Assembly (NCBI RefSeq): GCF_001401155.1 | Contig: NZ_LJRO01000090.1 | Span: 124,001-188,000, forward strand | Direction of reading: 5' to 3' | From: Pseudomonas tremae | GTDB taxonomy: Bacteria > Pseudomonadota > Gammaproteobacteria > Pseudomonadales > Pseudomonadaceae | Length of the DNA stretch: 64,000 bases | Shown: piece after piece, positions 44,704 through 52,660 of the stretch | How positions within the stretch are numbered: position 1 is the first letter of the stretch | Layout: each line of letters begins with the position of its first letter | Made by a program: the position numbers and the translations under genes | Notes under the pieces: generated by a model | Database searches by the model: none | The model's input: the letters and a program-made list of their open reading frames with translations, nothing else | Told to the model about the DNA's origin: nothing

Positions 44704-44964
44704 ATGAGTAACGTTCCGTCCTCCGTAACACCCGGCCGCCTGAAAAGCCTGGTCTTCGGCGTTTATTTTCTTGCCTTGCTGATGATGGCGCTGTTTCCGC
44801 CTTTCTACCTCAGCGTCAGCGGCAGTACCGTCGTGGTGCTCGGTATCCCGCTGCCGATCTTCTACTGGATTCTTATCGCCGTGCTGATGGGTTTAGGCCT
44901 TTGGATGCTCTACGTGGTCGAGTCTCTGACGGGTGAAATCCCGGAAGAGGGGGGCGCGCAATGA
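44704..44964 (+). CDS. Small two-span membrane protein (DUF3311-like), symporter partner
   Basis: Membrane protein of 86 residues with two hydrophobic segments (VFGVYFLALLMMALFPPF and FYWILIAVLMGLGLWMLYVV). The pattern GIPLPIFYW resembles small DUF3311 proteins that accompany solute symporters. AAGGAG precedes ATG 44704, and its stop overlaps the symporter start by 4 bp (ATGA). It probably assembles with or stabilises the symporter, like other small subunits paired with this transporter class. The family call is tentative. Confidence 0.75.
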   Translation: MSNVPSSVTPGRLKSLVFGVYFLALLMMALFPPFYLSVSGSTVVVLGIPLPIFYWILIAVLMGLGLWMLYVVESLTGEIPEEGGAQ

Positions 44965-46490
44965 TCAGCACGACGACGGTTTCGGACCTGTACATCACCT
45001 TCGGCCTGATAGGCGTTTTTCTGGCAGGCATGATCGCTGTGCTGTACGCGACGAATCGCAAGAGCGACAGCTTTTCCGATTACGCAGTAGGCGGGCGCTC
45101 CTATGGGCCTTGGTTCATCGCCATGTGCTACACCAATTCATGGTGGCCAGGCGCAACCTTCACGGCGTTCTTTGCCTTGTCCGTCGGCGGTGCGCTGGGT
45201 TTTTACGGGATGGTCTATGCCACCTTGGGCGTCACGGCGATGTACCTGATGGCCAATCGCGCCTGGACCTGGGGCAAGCGCTTCAACCTGACCACACAGC
45301 CGGACCTGCTGGGTATGCGCTTCAACAGTCCGGTGGTCAAACGTATCGCCTCGATCATCGGCATCATCTCGGTATTTCCATGGGTGGTCATGGGTATCCA
45401 GGCCCTCGCAACCCTGTTTCAATTCGCCAGTTTCGGCCGCTGGGGCGTCACCACCTGCTTGCTGGTCGGGGTCGGGGTGATCCTGATTCGTCAATACTGG
45501 ACTGTGAGCATGGGCATGCGCGGGCTGATCATGACCGACATGTATCAGGGGCTGATCGCCTACGTGCTGTGCGCAGCCTTGTGTATCTTTCTCATGTTCG
45601 GTGATCAGGCGTCGTTTTCGAACCTCTCGCAACTGCCCGCCAGCATGCTGATGATCCCCGGGGGGGCAGGCAGCACGTACGGGCCGCTGTACATGTTCAG
45701 CCTGATCTTCACCGGCGTCATCGGTTCGATGTGCTGGCCCATGAGTTTCCAGCGCATTTATACCGCCAGCGGTGTGCGTTCCGTGAAGAAGGGCACGGTG
45801 CTGACCATTCTGCTGGTGGGTGGTTTCTACGGCATTCTGATGCTCTTCGCGGCAGCCATCAGCCAGGACCCGAGCGTTGCCGCGCATCCGCAGCATGGCT
45901 GGTTCCTGTCGCTGTTCGATATCGGTGGGCCGTGGTTGCTGGCCGTGGCAATCATGATTGTTCTGGCCGCCAGTATCGGCCACGTCGATGGCTGTGTTCA
46001 GGTGTGCGGCACCCAGTTTGCCAACGATCTGGCGACCTGGAACAAACCCCGCACCGACCGCGAGAAAACCATATTGGCCAAGGTCGGCATGGTGGTATTC
46101 ATCGCCGCAGCCTCGCTTCTGGCTTACCTGACGTTCGACTATGCTCGCCTGCAATTGCTGGCGCAGATCTCCTACCAGGGCATTATTCAGCTCGCTGTGC
46201 CGCTGTTCTTTGGCGTTTTCAGTCGCCGTGGCAATAAGCAGGGCGCGATTGCCGGAATGCTGGTCGGGATCGTGACCGCCATCGTGCTGACCACGCTCTA
46301 CCCAGACGACATCCCGGCGCTGGGTTCGCTGACCAGCGGCATCGTCGGCCTGATCTTCAATGCTGGCGTTTTTGTCGTGTGTGCTGTTGCGATCAAGCCG
46401 AGCGCGGATGAAGTCAGACGTGTCGACGAGCTGTTTGCGATGGCTGCACCGCAACGCCGACACGTGAGTGCAGCTACTGCAATGAGCTGA
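44961..46490 (+). CDS. Sodium:solute symporter (SSS family)
   Basis: Inner-membrane symporter of 509 residues with about 13 hydrophobic segments. SSS marks include SDYAVGGRSYGPWFIAMCYTNSWW after the first segment and SMCWPMSFQRIYTASGVRSVKKG in the central region, with sodium-site residues expected in segment 1 and segment 8 (VLAASIGHVDGCVQVCGTQFANDL). It is the last gene of the amidase/kinase operon and presumably imports the operon's substrate. The family carries sugars, amino acids, pantothenate, urea and choline-like compounds, so it does not settle the substrate. Confidence 0.92.
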   Translation: MISTTTVSDLYITFGLIGVFLAGMIAVLYATNRKSDSFSDYAVGGRSYGPWFIAMCYTNSWWPGATFTAFFALSVGGALGFYGMVYATLGVTAMYLMANRAWTWGKRFNLTTQPDLLGMRFNSPVVKRIASIIGIISVFPWVVMGIQALATLFQFASFGRWGVTTCLLVGVGVILIRQYWTVSMGMRGLIMTDMYQGLIAYVLCAALCIFLMFGDQASFSNLSQLPASMLMIPGGAGSTYGPLYMFSLIFTGVIGSMCWPMSFQRIYTASGVRSVKKGTVLTILLVGGFYGILMLFAAAISQDPSVAAHPQHGWFLSLFDIGGPWLLAVAIMIVLAASIGHVDGCVQVCGTQFANDLATWNKPRTDREKTILAKVGMVVFIAAASLLAYLTFDYARLQLLAQISYQGIIQLAVPLFFGVFSRRGNKQGAIAGMLVGIVTAIVLTTLYPDDIPALGSLTSGIVGLIFNAGVFVVCAVAIKPSADEVRRVDELFAMAAPQRRHVSAATAMS

Positions 46491-46591
46491 CACTGGCCGT
46501 GCGCCGAGGTCGATTCGCCAGCAGCGCTAGCCGCTGGCGTCGAGACCTGCGTCGATAAAGTCCACAGCGGCTGCCAGTGGTCACGCAGCAG

Positions 46592-47432
46592 CTAAAGCCT
46601 GCCTTGTTCGCGCAGCAGGTCACCGATGCGCTCGATTTCCTGTTCACCCTGAATGAGCGCTGCCTTGCTGGTGTGCACCGAGTAGTAGCCTGTGACCAAG
46701 TCATGGGGATGCTTGATCGCCGATCCCAACACAAAGCAGGTCGGTCCTTTCGCCACGAAATCGATGGGCCGGTCCGACTCTTCGAAAACGGCCAGTTCGC
46801 CCGCACCGATCGGGCCGCCAGCGTCCAGGTGTCCGCTGCTGACTGCCAGCCAGCCAGCCAACGGTATGGCCTGCTGGTGGTGTGTAGCGCCAGTGCTCGC
46901 CATCCTTTAAATGCACGGCCAGGTAATTCATGCCTGCCGGTGACGGTATGCTGCTTTGAGCCTTGCCATAACGCCCCAACAGCACCTGCGCCGGACCTTC
47001 CTGTGCCACCTGCGAGGCAGCCAGGTAAACACTGTTTGCCGGGCCGTTCTCCTGCGCTGCGGGTAACGCTATCCACAATTGAAAGCCGGTTATGGCTGTG
47101 CTGCCGGCAGGTTGGGCATCGTGCCACACCCCGTTACCTGCGCTCATCCATTCCACGCCGCCGCTCGGTAGCAGCCCTGATTTACCAGTTGTATCTTCAT
47201 AGACAATTTCGCCCCCGAGCATATAGGTCACCGTTGCAATGCCGGAGTGCGGGTGCATGCCAAAGCCCTTTTGATCCGGTTCGGATTTGAAGCCGAACTG
47301 GTCGAGAAAAACGAAAGGCTTCAACTGTTGACCCAGATCGCCCGGGCTCATCAGCCGAGTGATCGGCCCCCGCTTTTTGCCAAGGGTGCGACGAGTAACA
47401 GCGCGGGGCTGGATGGCAATGATGCTGTTCAT
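46592..47432 (-). pseudogene. Pirin-family protein, frameshifted by a GGCT repeat expansion
   Basis: Pirin-like cupin gene. The start (ATG 47430-47432) and N-terminal domain are intact: FVFLDQFGFKSEP, GMHPHSGIATVTYMLGGEIVYEDTTG (metal histidines) and GGVEWMSAGNGVWHDAQ. Near residue 192 the frame changes. The upstream frame reads HTVGWLAGSQQRT and runs to an early-unrelated tail ending at 46701. The correct C-terminal half (GWLAVSSGHLDAGGPIGAGE ... ending ERIGDLLREQGRL at 46592) lies in another frame. At the junction GGCT is present three times in tandem (46848-46859 on the plus strand as AGCC); removing one copy restores a single uninterrupted reading frame. It is a slipped-strand mutation or a sequencing error. 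Confidence 0.88.
46848..46859. repeat. AGCC tetranucleotide repeat (3 copies) at the pirin frameshift
   Basis: AGCCAGCCAGCC on the plus strand. Two copies would keep the pirin gene in frame; the third shifts it. Confidence 0.85.
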
Positions 47433-47544
47433 GGGGCTTTTCCTCCGGACTTTATGCCTGAGCGCACAGCATAAGCGTCTGTGGATTGGCTTATTAGTCG
47501 GTATAGTTGGCTTGAACTCATCCGTAAATAAAAGGAATCAAAGT

Positions 47545-48456
47545 GTGGTGCCGGATCTGAATGATATCGCGCTGTTTGTTCAGGTCGTGCGCAGCGGCAG
47601 TTTCGCGCAGGCGGCGAGGCATCTGGGTATGCCTTCCAACACCGTCAGCCGCCGGGTTCAGGAACTCGAAGTACAGCTCGGTACGCGACTGTTGCAGCGG
47701 TCCACGCGCAAGTTGACGCTGACCCAGGGGGGTGAAGACTTTTACGGGCGCTGCACAGACGCGGTGGACGGCCTGATGGATGCAGCCGAGCACCTTGTTT
47801 CAGGGCGCGAAGAGCCCAGCGGGCGGGTACGTATTGCCGCGACGGCGGACTTCTTCGATTTTTTCTCGATGGACTGGGTGGCCGATTTTCTCGCCCGATA
47901 CCCTCGTGTACAGCTTGAATTCGTGCTCAGTGACGAACGCGCCGACCTGATCGCTGACCGGCTGGACATCGCCTTCAGGGGCGGCCCGCTGCTGGATTCG
48001 GGATACGTGGGGCGGCAGCTGATCGACGAAGCGCGGGACGGGATGGTCGCCAGCCCCGCCTATATAGCGACCCACGGCGTGCCTGATTCTCTGCAAAGCC
48101 TGCAACACCATTACTGTGTCAGTGCTGCACATCCCCGAGGGGCCAGCGGCTGGCGTCTGCTCGGGCCTGACGCCAGGATGCATGACGTGCAGATCGCCAG
48201 TCGGTTCACCGCCAACACTGCTCAGGCCTTGCGCAAGGCCGCACTTGCAGGGCTGGGTATCGCGTTATTGCCGGCGCCCTTGATTCGTTCCGATCTGCGC
48301 GATGGATTGCTGGTGCCGATACTTGCGCAATACCAGCGCACCAGTCACGGCCTGCACGTGCTTTACCCCAGTCGACAGCAGTTGCCCTTGGCGGTTTCAG
48401 CGTTTATCGAGATGGTGATGGAGAAGCTCGAGACCAAAGCGTTTCCTGCGCAATGA
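47545..48456 (+). CDS. LysR-family transcriptional regulator divergent from pirin
   Basis: LysR regulator of 303 residues with winged helix DIALFVQVVRSGSFAQAARHLGMPSNTVSRRVQELE at the N-terminus and an effector-binding domain (VRIAATADFFDFFSMDWVADFLARYP; KAALAGLGIALLPAPLIRSDL). Start codon GTG 47545 lies eight bases after AGGA; GTG 47548 is the alternative. The divergent neighbour is the pirin gene about 110 bp away, a common LysR-pirin arrangement in proteobacteria, so it likely regulates pirin. If pirin is truly broken, the regulator may have lost its target. Confidence 0.9.
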   Translation: MVPDLNDIALFVQVVRSGSFAQAARHLGMPSNTVSRRVQELEVQLGTRLLQRSTRKLTLTQGGEDFYGRCTDAVDGLMDAAEHLVSGREEPSGRVRIAATADFFDFFSMDWVADFLARYPRVQLEFVLSDERADLIADRLDIAFRGGPLLDSGYVGRQLIDEARDGMVASPAYIATHGVPDSLQSLQHHYCVSAAHPRGASGWRLLGPDARMHDVQIASRFTANTAQALRKAALAGLGIALLPAPLIRSDLRDGLLVPILAQYQRTSHGLHVLYPSRQQLPLAVSAFIEMVMEKLETKAFPAQ

Positions 48457-48526
48457 GCGCTGATCGGGCACGCTTGTTTAAATGTCGGGAAAGGTCAGGA
48501 CGCCCTGGTCAGGCGTCCTGTGGTGC

Positions 48527-49150
48527 TTAAAGGCAACGAGAGGATGACTGCTGTGTCCAGCTTTGAGCGGTGGCAGCGATCTTGTCGGCCAGTTTAGATA
48601 CGGCTTTTTGGTGAGCCACGATGAGGTTCTCCATGCCTGCGCCGGCCTGTTCGCGGATCACGCTGCTGCAGGTCAGGCTTTTTCGCTTGCTGCCAGCAAT
48701 TGCGCCGCCCTCGCGCAGCCCCAGCGTCCACACCACATCGATCAACGCATAATTGCCTGGCATCGACTCGAAGCGCCTGACGTCAGTGCGGATGGAAAGC
48801 ACCGGCTGGTCAGCGCTCTTCGGCAGACCGGCCATGTCCCGGCTGCCGAAGCGACGCTCCAGTTGCGGCGTCAACGCATCATGAAACTCGTCGCCCAGTG
48901 GTGAAGCCCAGCGTTCGGCGTCAAGGATCGCCAGGCTGCCGTTGCCCTGGCGAACCACCAGCGGCGGCTGGTCGACCTGCACGGCCATCAGCACGGGAAG
49001 CATTTCAAACTGGAAAGGCATGGGCCTGGCTGCGGAAGCCTCGGTCTGGCCCATGGGCGCAATCAGTGTGTAGTAGTGAGTCTGCGTCGAGGTGCAGGCA
49101 CCCAGTCCCAGCGTCATGGCCAATACCGTCAGTTTCAGGCGCAAGGTCAT
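48527..49150 (-). CDS. pqiC: PqiC-type ABC transport auxiliary lipoprotein
   Basis: Outer-membrane lipoprotein of 207 residues; the lipobox is GLGACTST (cysteine near residue 19). The body matches the ABC-type transport auxiliary (PqiC) family: YYTLIAPMG after the lipobox, then MLPVLMAVQVDQPPLVVRQGNGSLAILDAERWASPLGDEF. It overlaps pqiB by 4 bp and is last in the pqi operon. In E. coli PqiC receives the needle of PqiB at the outer membrane, in intermembrane lipid transport. Confidence 0.9.
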   Translation of the reverse strand: MTLRLKLTVLAMTLGLGACTSTQTHYYTLIAPMGQTEASAARPMPFQFEMLPVLMAVQVDQPPLVVRQGNGSLAILDAERWASPLGDEFHDALTPQLERRFGSRDMAGLPKSADQPVLSIRTDVRRFESMPGNYALIDVVWTLGLREGGAIAGSKRKSLTCSSVIREQAGAGMENLIVAHQKAVSKLADKIAATAQSWTQQSSSRCL

Positions 49151-50826
49151 TGTTTTGGCTCCGGATCAATGGCTCGGGACGAGGAGGGGGCGTTGAACGA
49201 ACGTGGGGCGGCATCGCCGGTACGACCACGAATCAACGACTCTGGATGGCGGCTGAGGAAGTCTGTCAGCACCCTGACCGACCGTGCAGTGCGTTGTACT
49301 TCGTCCAGTGCCTGGCCCAGTTGCTGGCGTGCTGGCGAGTCTTCGGCGAACGAATCGTTGGCAGTCCCCAAGGTTTTTTCAGCCTGTTGCAAGGTGCCGC
49401 GCATTTGCGGCAGTACGCTGCTATTGACCTGTTTGAGGGTTTTTTGCAGCTCGCTCAGTGTGCCATTGAGGTTGCCCGCCAATTGGTCGATTGGCAGTTT
49501 ACTGAGCTTCTCTACGAATGCCTGCAACTGCTCCTGCAGCTTGTCGAAGCTGCCAGGCACGGTCGGGATCTCGAGCGGGCGAGCCTTGGCGTTGAACGCC
49601 ACCTTCGGCGCCTTCGGATCGAATTCCATCGCGATGTACAGCTGGCCGGTCAGCAGGTTGCCGTTGCGCACCTGAGCACGCAGGCCATTGGCAACAAAGG
49701 CGCCCAGCACTCTGGCCGACTGCTCCTCTTCGTCCCCCGAGCCGCCGAGCTCCTGTAACTTAGACTCGGCTGCGCCCAGACGCTTGGGATAGATCACTGC
49801 GCCTACGATGCCCGGGAAGGTCTTGGTCGCCGGATCGTAATCCAGATCGACCGACACCACCTTGCCGATGTTGACGCCCAGGAAGTCCACCGCGGCATTG
49901 ACCGTCAGGCCACGCAGCGACTGATTGAAACGCATGCGGATGTAACGTGGCTCGCCATCCGGAGGCGCCATTGCAGTGGTTTGATCATCGAAGATCTTGA
50001 ATTCGGCATTCTCGTCGGCCAGCTTGGCATCCGGGCTCCAGTTGGGTTCGCGGAAGGCGATCCCGCCGGAGATGATCGAGGTCAGGGACTGGGTATTGAC
50101 CTTGACGCCCGATGCGCCGACCGTGATGTCCACGCCACTGGCGTTCCAGAAGCGGGTATCGGTGGTGATGTATTGGTCGTTCGGCGCGTTGATGAAGATT
50201 TGTACGTCAACCCCGCGGCCATCCTTGGACAGCTCATAGGCGACGACCTGGCCAACCTGAATCCGTCGGTAATAAATAGGCGAGCCAATGTCCAGCGAAC
50301 CCAGGTCATCGGTGTGCAGGATGAAACGCTTGCCCTTTTCACCGAACGTCACTGGTGGAGGTGTTTCCAGGCCGGTGAAGCTGTTTTTGGTTTCTTCGGA
50401 GCTGCCTGCATCGGCGCCAATGAATGCGCCGGAAAGCAAGGTATCGACGCCCGACACGCCGTGCGCACCAATGCGCGGACGCACCACCCAGTACTGGCTG
50501 TCTACTCGGGTAAAGGGGGTGGCGCTGGTATTCAGTTCGATGGTCGCCAGCACGTGAGTGCGGTCTTCGCTGAGGCTGATTTCCGTGACCATGCCGATGA
50601 CCACATTCTTGTACTTGACCTGAGTCTTGTTGGCCTCCAGGCCCTCTGCGGTCAGGAAGCTCACAGTGATTCGCGGCCCGATATTCATCCAGTCGTGAAA
50701 GGCCATGGACAAACCGATGATCGCTGCGATGATCGGCACCAGCCAGATCAGCGAGACGCGCAGGCGACGACGTTTGACTTCAGGCCGTGGCACTGAAGCA
50801 GACGGTGGGAGGGTATTGTCAGACAT
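49147..50826 (-). CDS. pqiB: PqiB, MCE-domain intermembrane transport protein
   Basis: Periplasm-spanning protein of 559 residues, similar in length to E. coli PqiB (546). One N-terminal transmembrane helix (VSLIWLVPIIAAIIGLSMAF) is followed by three MCE/MlaD domains (beginning near ITVSFLTAEGLEANKTQVKYKN, FILHTDDLGSLDIGSPIYYR and IRMRFNQSLRGLTVNAAVDF) and a long C-terminal coiled coil that forms the needle. The start MSDNTLPP at 50824-50826 was chosen over two upstream codons. It overlaps the PqiA2 gene upstream by 8 bp. Confidence 0.93.
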   Translation of the reverse strand: MSDNTLPPSASVPRPEVKRRRLRVSLIWLVPIIAAIIGLSMAFHDWMNIGPRITVSFLTAEGLEANKTQVKYKNVVIGMVTEISLSEDRTHVLATIELNTSATPFTRVDSQYWVVRPRIGAHGVSGVDTLLSGAFIGADAGSSEETKNSFTGLETPPPVTFGEKGKRFILHTDDLGSLDIGSPIYYRRIQVGQVVAYELSKDGRGVDVQIFINAPNDQYITTDTRFWNASGVDITVGASGVKVNTQSLTSIISGGIAFREPNWSPDAKLADENAEFKIFDDQTTAMAPPDGEPRYIRMRFNQSLRGLTVNAAVDFLGVNIGKVVSVDLDYDPATKTFPGIVGAVIYPKRLGAAESKLQELGGSGDEEEQSARVLGAFVANGLRAQVRNGNLLTGQLYIAMEFDPKAPKVAFNAKARPLEIPTVPGSFDKLQEQLQAFVEKLSKLPIDQLAGNLNGTLSELQKTLKQVNSSVLPQMRGTLQQAEKTLGTANDSFAEDSPARQQLGQALDEVQRTARSVRVLTDFLSRHPESLIRGRTGDAAPRSFNAPSSSRAIDPEPKQ

Positions 50827-51433
50827 CTTCAACCTCTGCGTCCCAGATAAGCCGGGGATCGAAACTCATGGCGGCGAACATCGTCATCACCACTACCAAG
50901 CCAAAAAACAGAATACCGATTCGCGGCTCGATGGTGCTGAGCTCGCGAAACTGAACAAGAGACGCCACAAGGGCTACAACCAGCACATCGAGCATCGACC
51001 AGTAGCCGATCAGTTCGATGAACCGGTAAAGGCGCGCACGTTCGCGCATGGCCCAGGTGCTGCGGCGCTGACAGGTGATCAGCAGCATGGCCAGGACCAG
51101 AAACTTGATACAGGGCACCAGCACGCTCGCGACAAAGATCAGGATGGCGATGTCCCAGGAGCCGCTTTCGAAAAACTCGATCACACCGCTCATGATGGTG
51201 CTTTCGCTGCGGTTGCCCAGCAGGTTGGTGTACATCACCGGCAAGACATTGGCCGGAACGTAGAAAATCAGCGCAGCAATCAGGTACGCCCAGGTGCGGG
51301 TAATGCTGTTGGGCTTGCGCCGATGCACCGGCGAGTCACAGCGCGGGCAGCGCGTGGCGTCTTCCTGGCAGGCGTAGCCGCAGGTATGACACAGGCACAG
51401 TTTGTGTTCGTGGGCGAAAGGGATGCCATTCAT
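50819..51433 (-). CDS. pqiA: PqiA family protein, second half (PqiA2)
   Basis: Inner-membrane protein of 204 residues with an N-terminal zinc-ribbon-like four-cysteine motif (CLCHTCGYACQEDATRCPRC) and four hydrophobic segments (FYVPANVLPVMY is the family signature). It corresponds to the C-terminal half of E. coli PqiA (417 residues). The first half is a separate gene immediately upstream, and the two overlap by 4 bp. Together they sum to 416 residues, so they likely assemble into a PqiA equivalent. Confidence 0.9.
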   Translation of the reverse strand: MNGIPFAHEHKLCLCHTCGYACQEDATRCPRCDSPVHRRKPNSITRTWAYLIAALIFYVPANVLPVMYTNLLGNRSESTIMSGVIEFFESGSWDIAILIFVASVLVPCIKFLVLAMLLITCQRRSTWAMRERARLYRFIELIGYWSMLDVLVVALVASLVQFRELSTIEPRIGILFFGLVVVMTMFAAMSFDPRLIWDAEVEDV

Positions 51434-52068
51434 TCAGGCTTTACTCCCAGTTCATCCCAAAGCCGCCGGATATCCTTGTTGGCGATCAGTAGAATCAGCA
51501 CCATCAGCATGGCCATCGCCCACAGGCCTACGCCGGGGTGAACATCGAGCATGCCGGACAATTTGATGATCGCCACCAGGATGCCGAGCATGCACACCTC
51601 AAGCATGCTCCACGGCCGCAGATGCTCCAGGGCGCGCATGCAGGTTCTGAAACCGGGCGCGATGATGCCACGCTGCGCATGCACCAGCACCCAGAACAGC
51701 AGCACGATCTGCAGCAACGGCGCGAAGATGATCGACAGGCCCGCGACCAGCGCAATGAGGGTGATCCGCCCCTGTGCCAGCGCCTCGACCGACTGCCAGA
51801 GCGTGACCTCGTTGGTCAGGCCCTTCATGCTGATACTGATCACGGGGAAAAAGTTGGCAAAAACGAAAAACATGGCCGCGGCGAGAGTCAGCGCCAACAA
51901 CTGTTCGATGGTCATTCGCCGACCACGACCGAGCAGGGCTTCGCAACGAAGGCAGAACGCAGCTTCGCCCGGTTTCAGCGGCTGGGCTTCGTACAGCGAA
52001 TCGCAATGCTCGCAGATGATCAGACCGGTTGAGTGTTCAGTAGGATGCACAGTGCTCATCGACGCCAT
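51430..52068 (-). CDS. pqiA: PqiA family protein, first half (PqiA1)
   Basis: Inner-membrane protein of 212 residues with a four-cysteine zinc-ribbon motif (CEHCDSLYEAQPLKPGEAAFC then LRCEALL) and four hydrophobic segments (FVFANFFPVISISMKG is the family signature). It matches the N-terminal half of E. coli PqiA. It is first in the operon pqiA1-pqiA2-pqiB-pqiC, which moves lipids between the membranes and is stress-inducible in enterics. ATG 52068 was used; ATG 52059 is also possible. An inverted repeat lies about 75 bp upstream. Confidence 0.9.
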   Translation of the reverse strand: MASMSTVHPTEHSTGLIICEHCDSLYEAQPLKPGEAAFCLRCEALLGRGRRMTIEQLLALTLAAAMFFVFANFFPVISISMKGLTNEVTLWQSVEALAQGRITLIALVAGLSIIFAPLLQIVLLFWVLVHAQRGIIAPGFRTCMRALEHLRPWSMLEVCMLGILVAIIKLSGMLDVHPGVGLWAMAMLMVLILLIANKDIRRLWDELGVKPE

Positions 52069-52140
52069 GGGTGCAGAGGTAAAGGGTGAGGGTGCGAAGC
52101 ACGAAAAGATACCTCGTTAATGGCGTTTTGTAGCTTTTAT

Positions 52141-52172
52141 TTTGTACCGCCCGCGCCAACTGGCGGTACAAA
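52141..52172. promoter_or_regulatory. 11-bp inverted repeat upstream of the pqi operon
   Basis: TTTGTACCGCC and GGCGGTACAAA are perfect inverted copies separated by ten bases. They lie 73-104 bp upstream of pqiA1. Neither strand has a T-run after it, so it fits a regulatory operator better than a terminator. Confidence 0.4.
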
Positions 52173-52264
52173 CCATTGACCGCGATCGGGGGAGGTGGTT
52201 CAGATGTCATAGCGCCATTATTTCATGGTCGTTATTTCATGAGAATAGCAATACGAGGAGTTAG

Positions 52265-52298
52265 CCTGTGCCCTTCACAAACCGATGAAGGGCACAGG
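52265..52298 (-). terminator. Strong hairpin after the emfourin gene
   Basis: CCTGTGCCCTTCA and TGAAGGGCACAGG form a perfect 13-bp stem with an 8-base loop, starting 20 bp past the emfourin stop codon. There is no T-run, so it is either a weak terminator or an RNA-stabilising 3' end. Confidence 0.45.
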
Positions 52299-52317
52299 TC
52301 ATTATCGCGTCGTCTGC

Positions 52318-52617
52318 CTAGAGCTTGCCGGGTTTGACACGCTGTTTCAGAAACCCCAGCAATTGGCGGGCTGAAGCGGGTACGTTGTGTTCATCGAAGG
52401 TCATGCAGATTTCCTGAGCCGTGTCTTCGATGGTGATTTCATACTGATTCAAGTCCCGCGCCTCTTCGTTGAAGGCGCTGCCTGATTTATTCAGGCCGCT
52501 GTCACTCACCAGTTGCTGCAACTGCCGAGCTTCTGATGGGTCCAGCGTTTCAGTATCGACCTCACATCGTTTTACCGTGCCTGCAAAACCGCCTGACTGG
52601 ACTAGACAGACCTTCAT
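52318..52617 (-). CDS. Emfourin-like inhibitor of M4 metalloprotease
   Basis: Small soluble protein of 99 residues, the second gene after an M4 protease in the same direction. It resembles emfourin-type inhibitors found beside protealysin: start KVCLVQSGGFAG, a central VDTETLDPSEARQLQQLV helix, and the strand YEITIEDTAQEICMTFDE. ATG 52617 has AGG eight bases upstream; a GTG three codons earlier is less likely. Its likely role is to hold the protease inactive inside the producing cell. No secretion signal is visible. Confidence 0.82.
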   Translation of the reverse strand: MKVCLVQSGGFAGTVKRCEVDTETLDPSEARQLQQLVSDSGLNKSGSAFNEEARDLNQYEITIEDTAQEICMTFDEHNVPASARQLLGFLKQRVKPGKL

Positions 52618-52660
52618 TTTATGCACCTTTCTGGTTAGACCTGACCCTCAAGCCTGTTCC

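Noticed and set aside
45138..46493. Minus-strand frame of 451 codons
   Set aside because: Complement of the SSS symporter; very rich in H, Q and D, as such shadows are.
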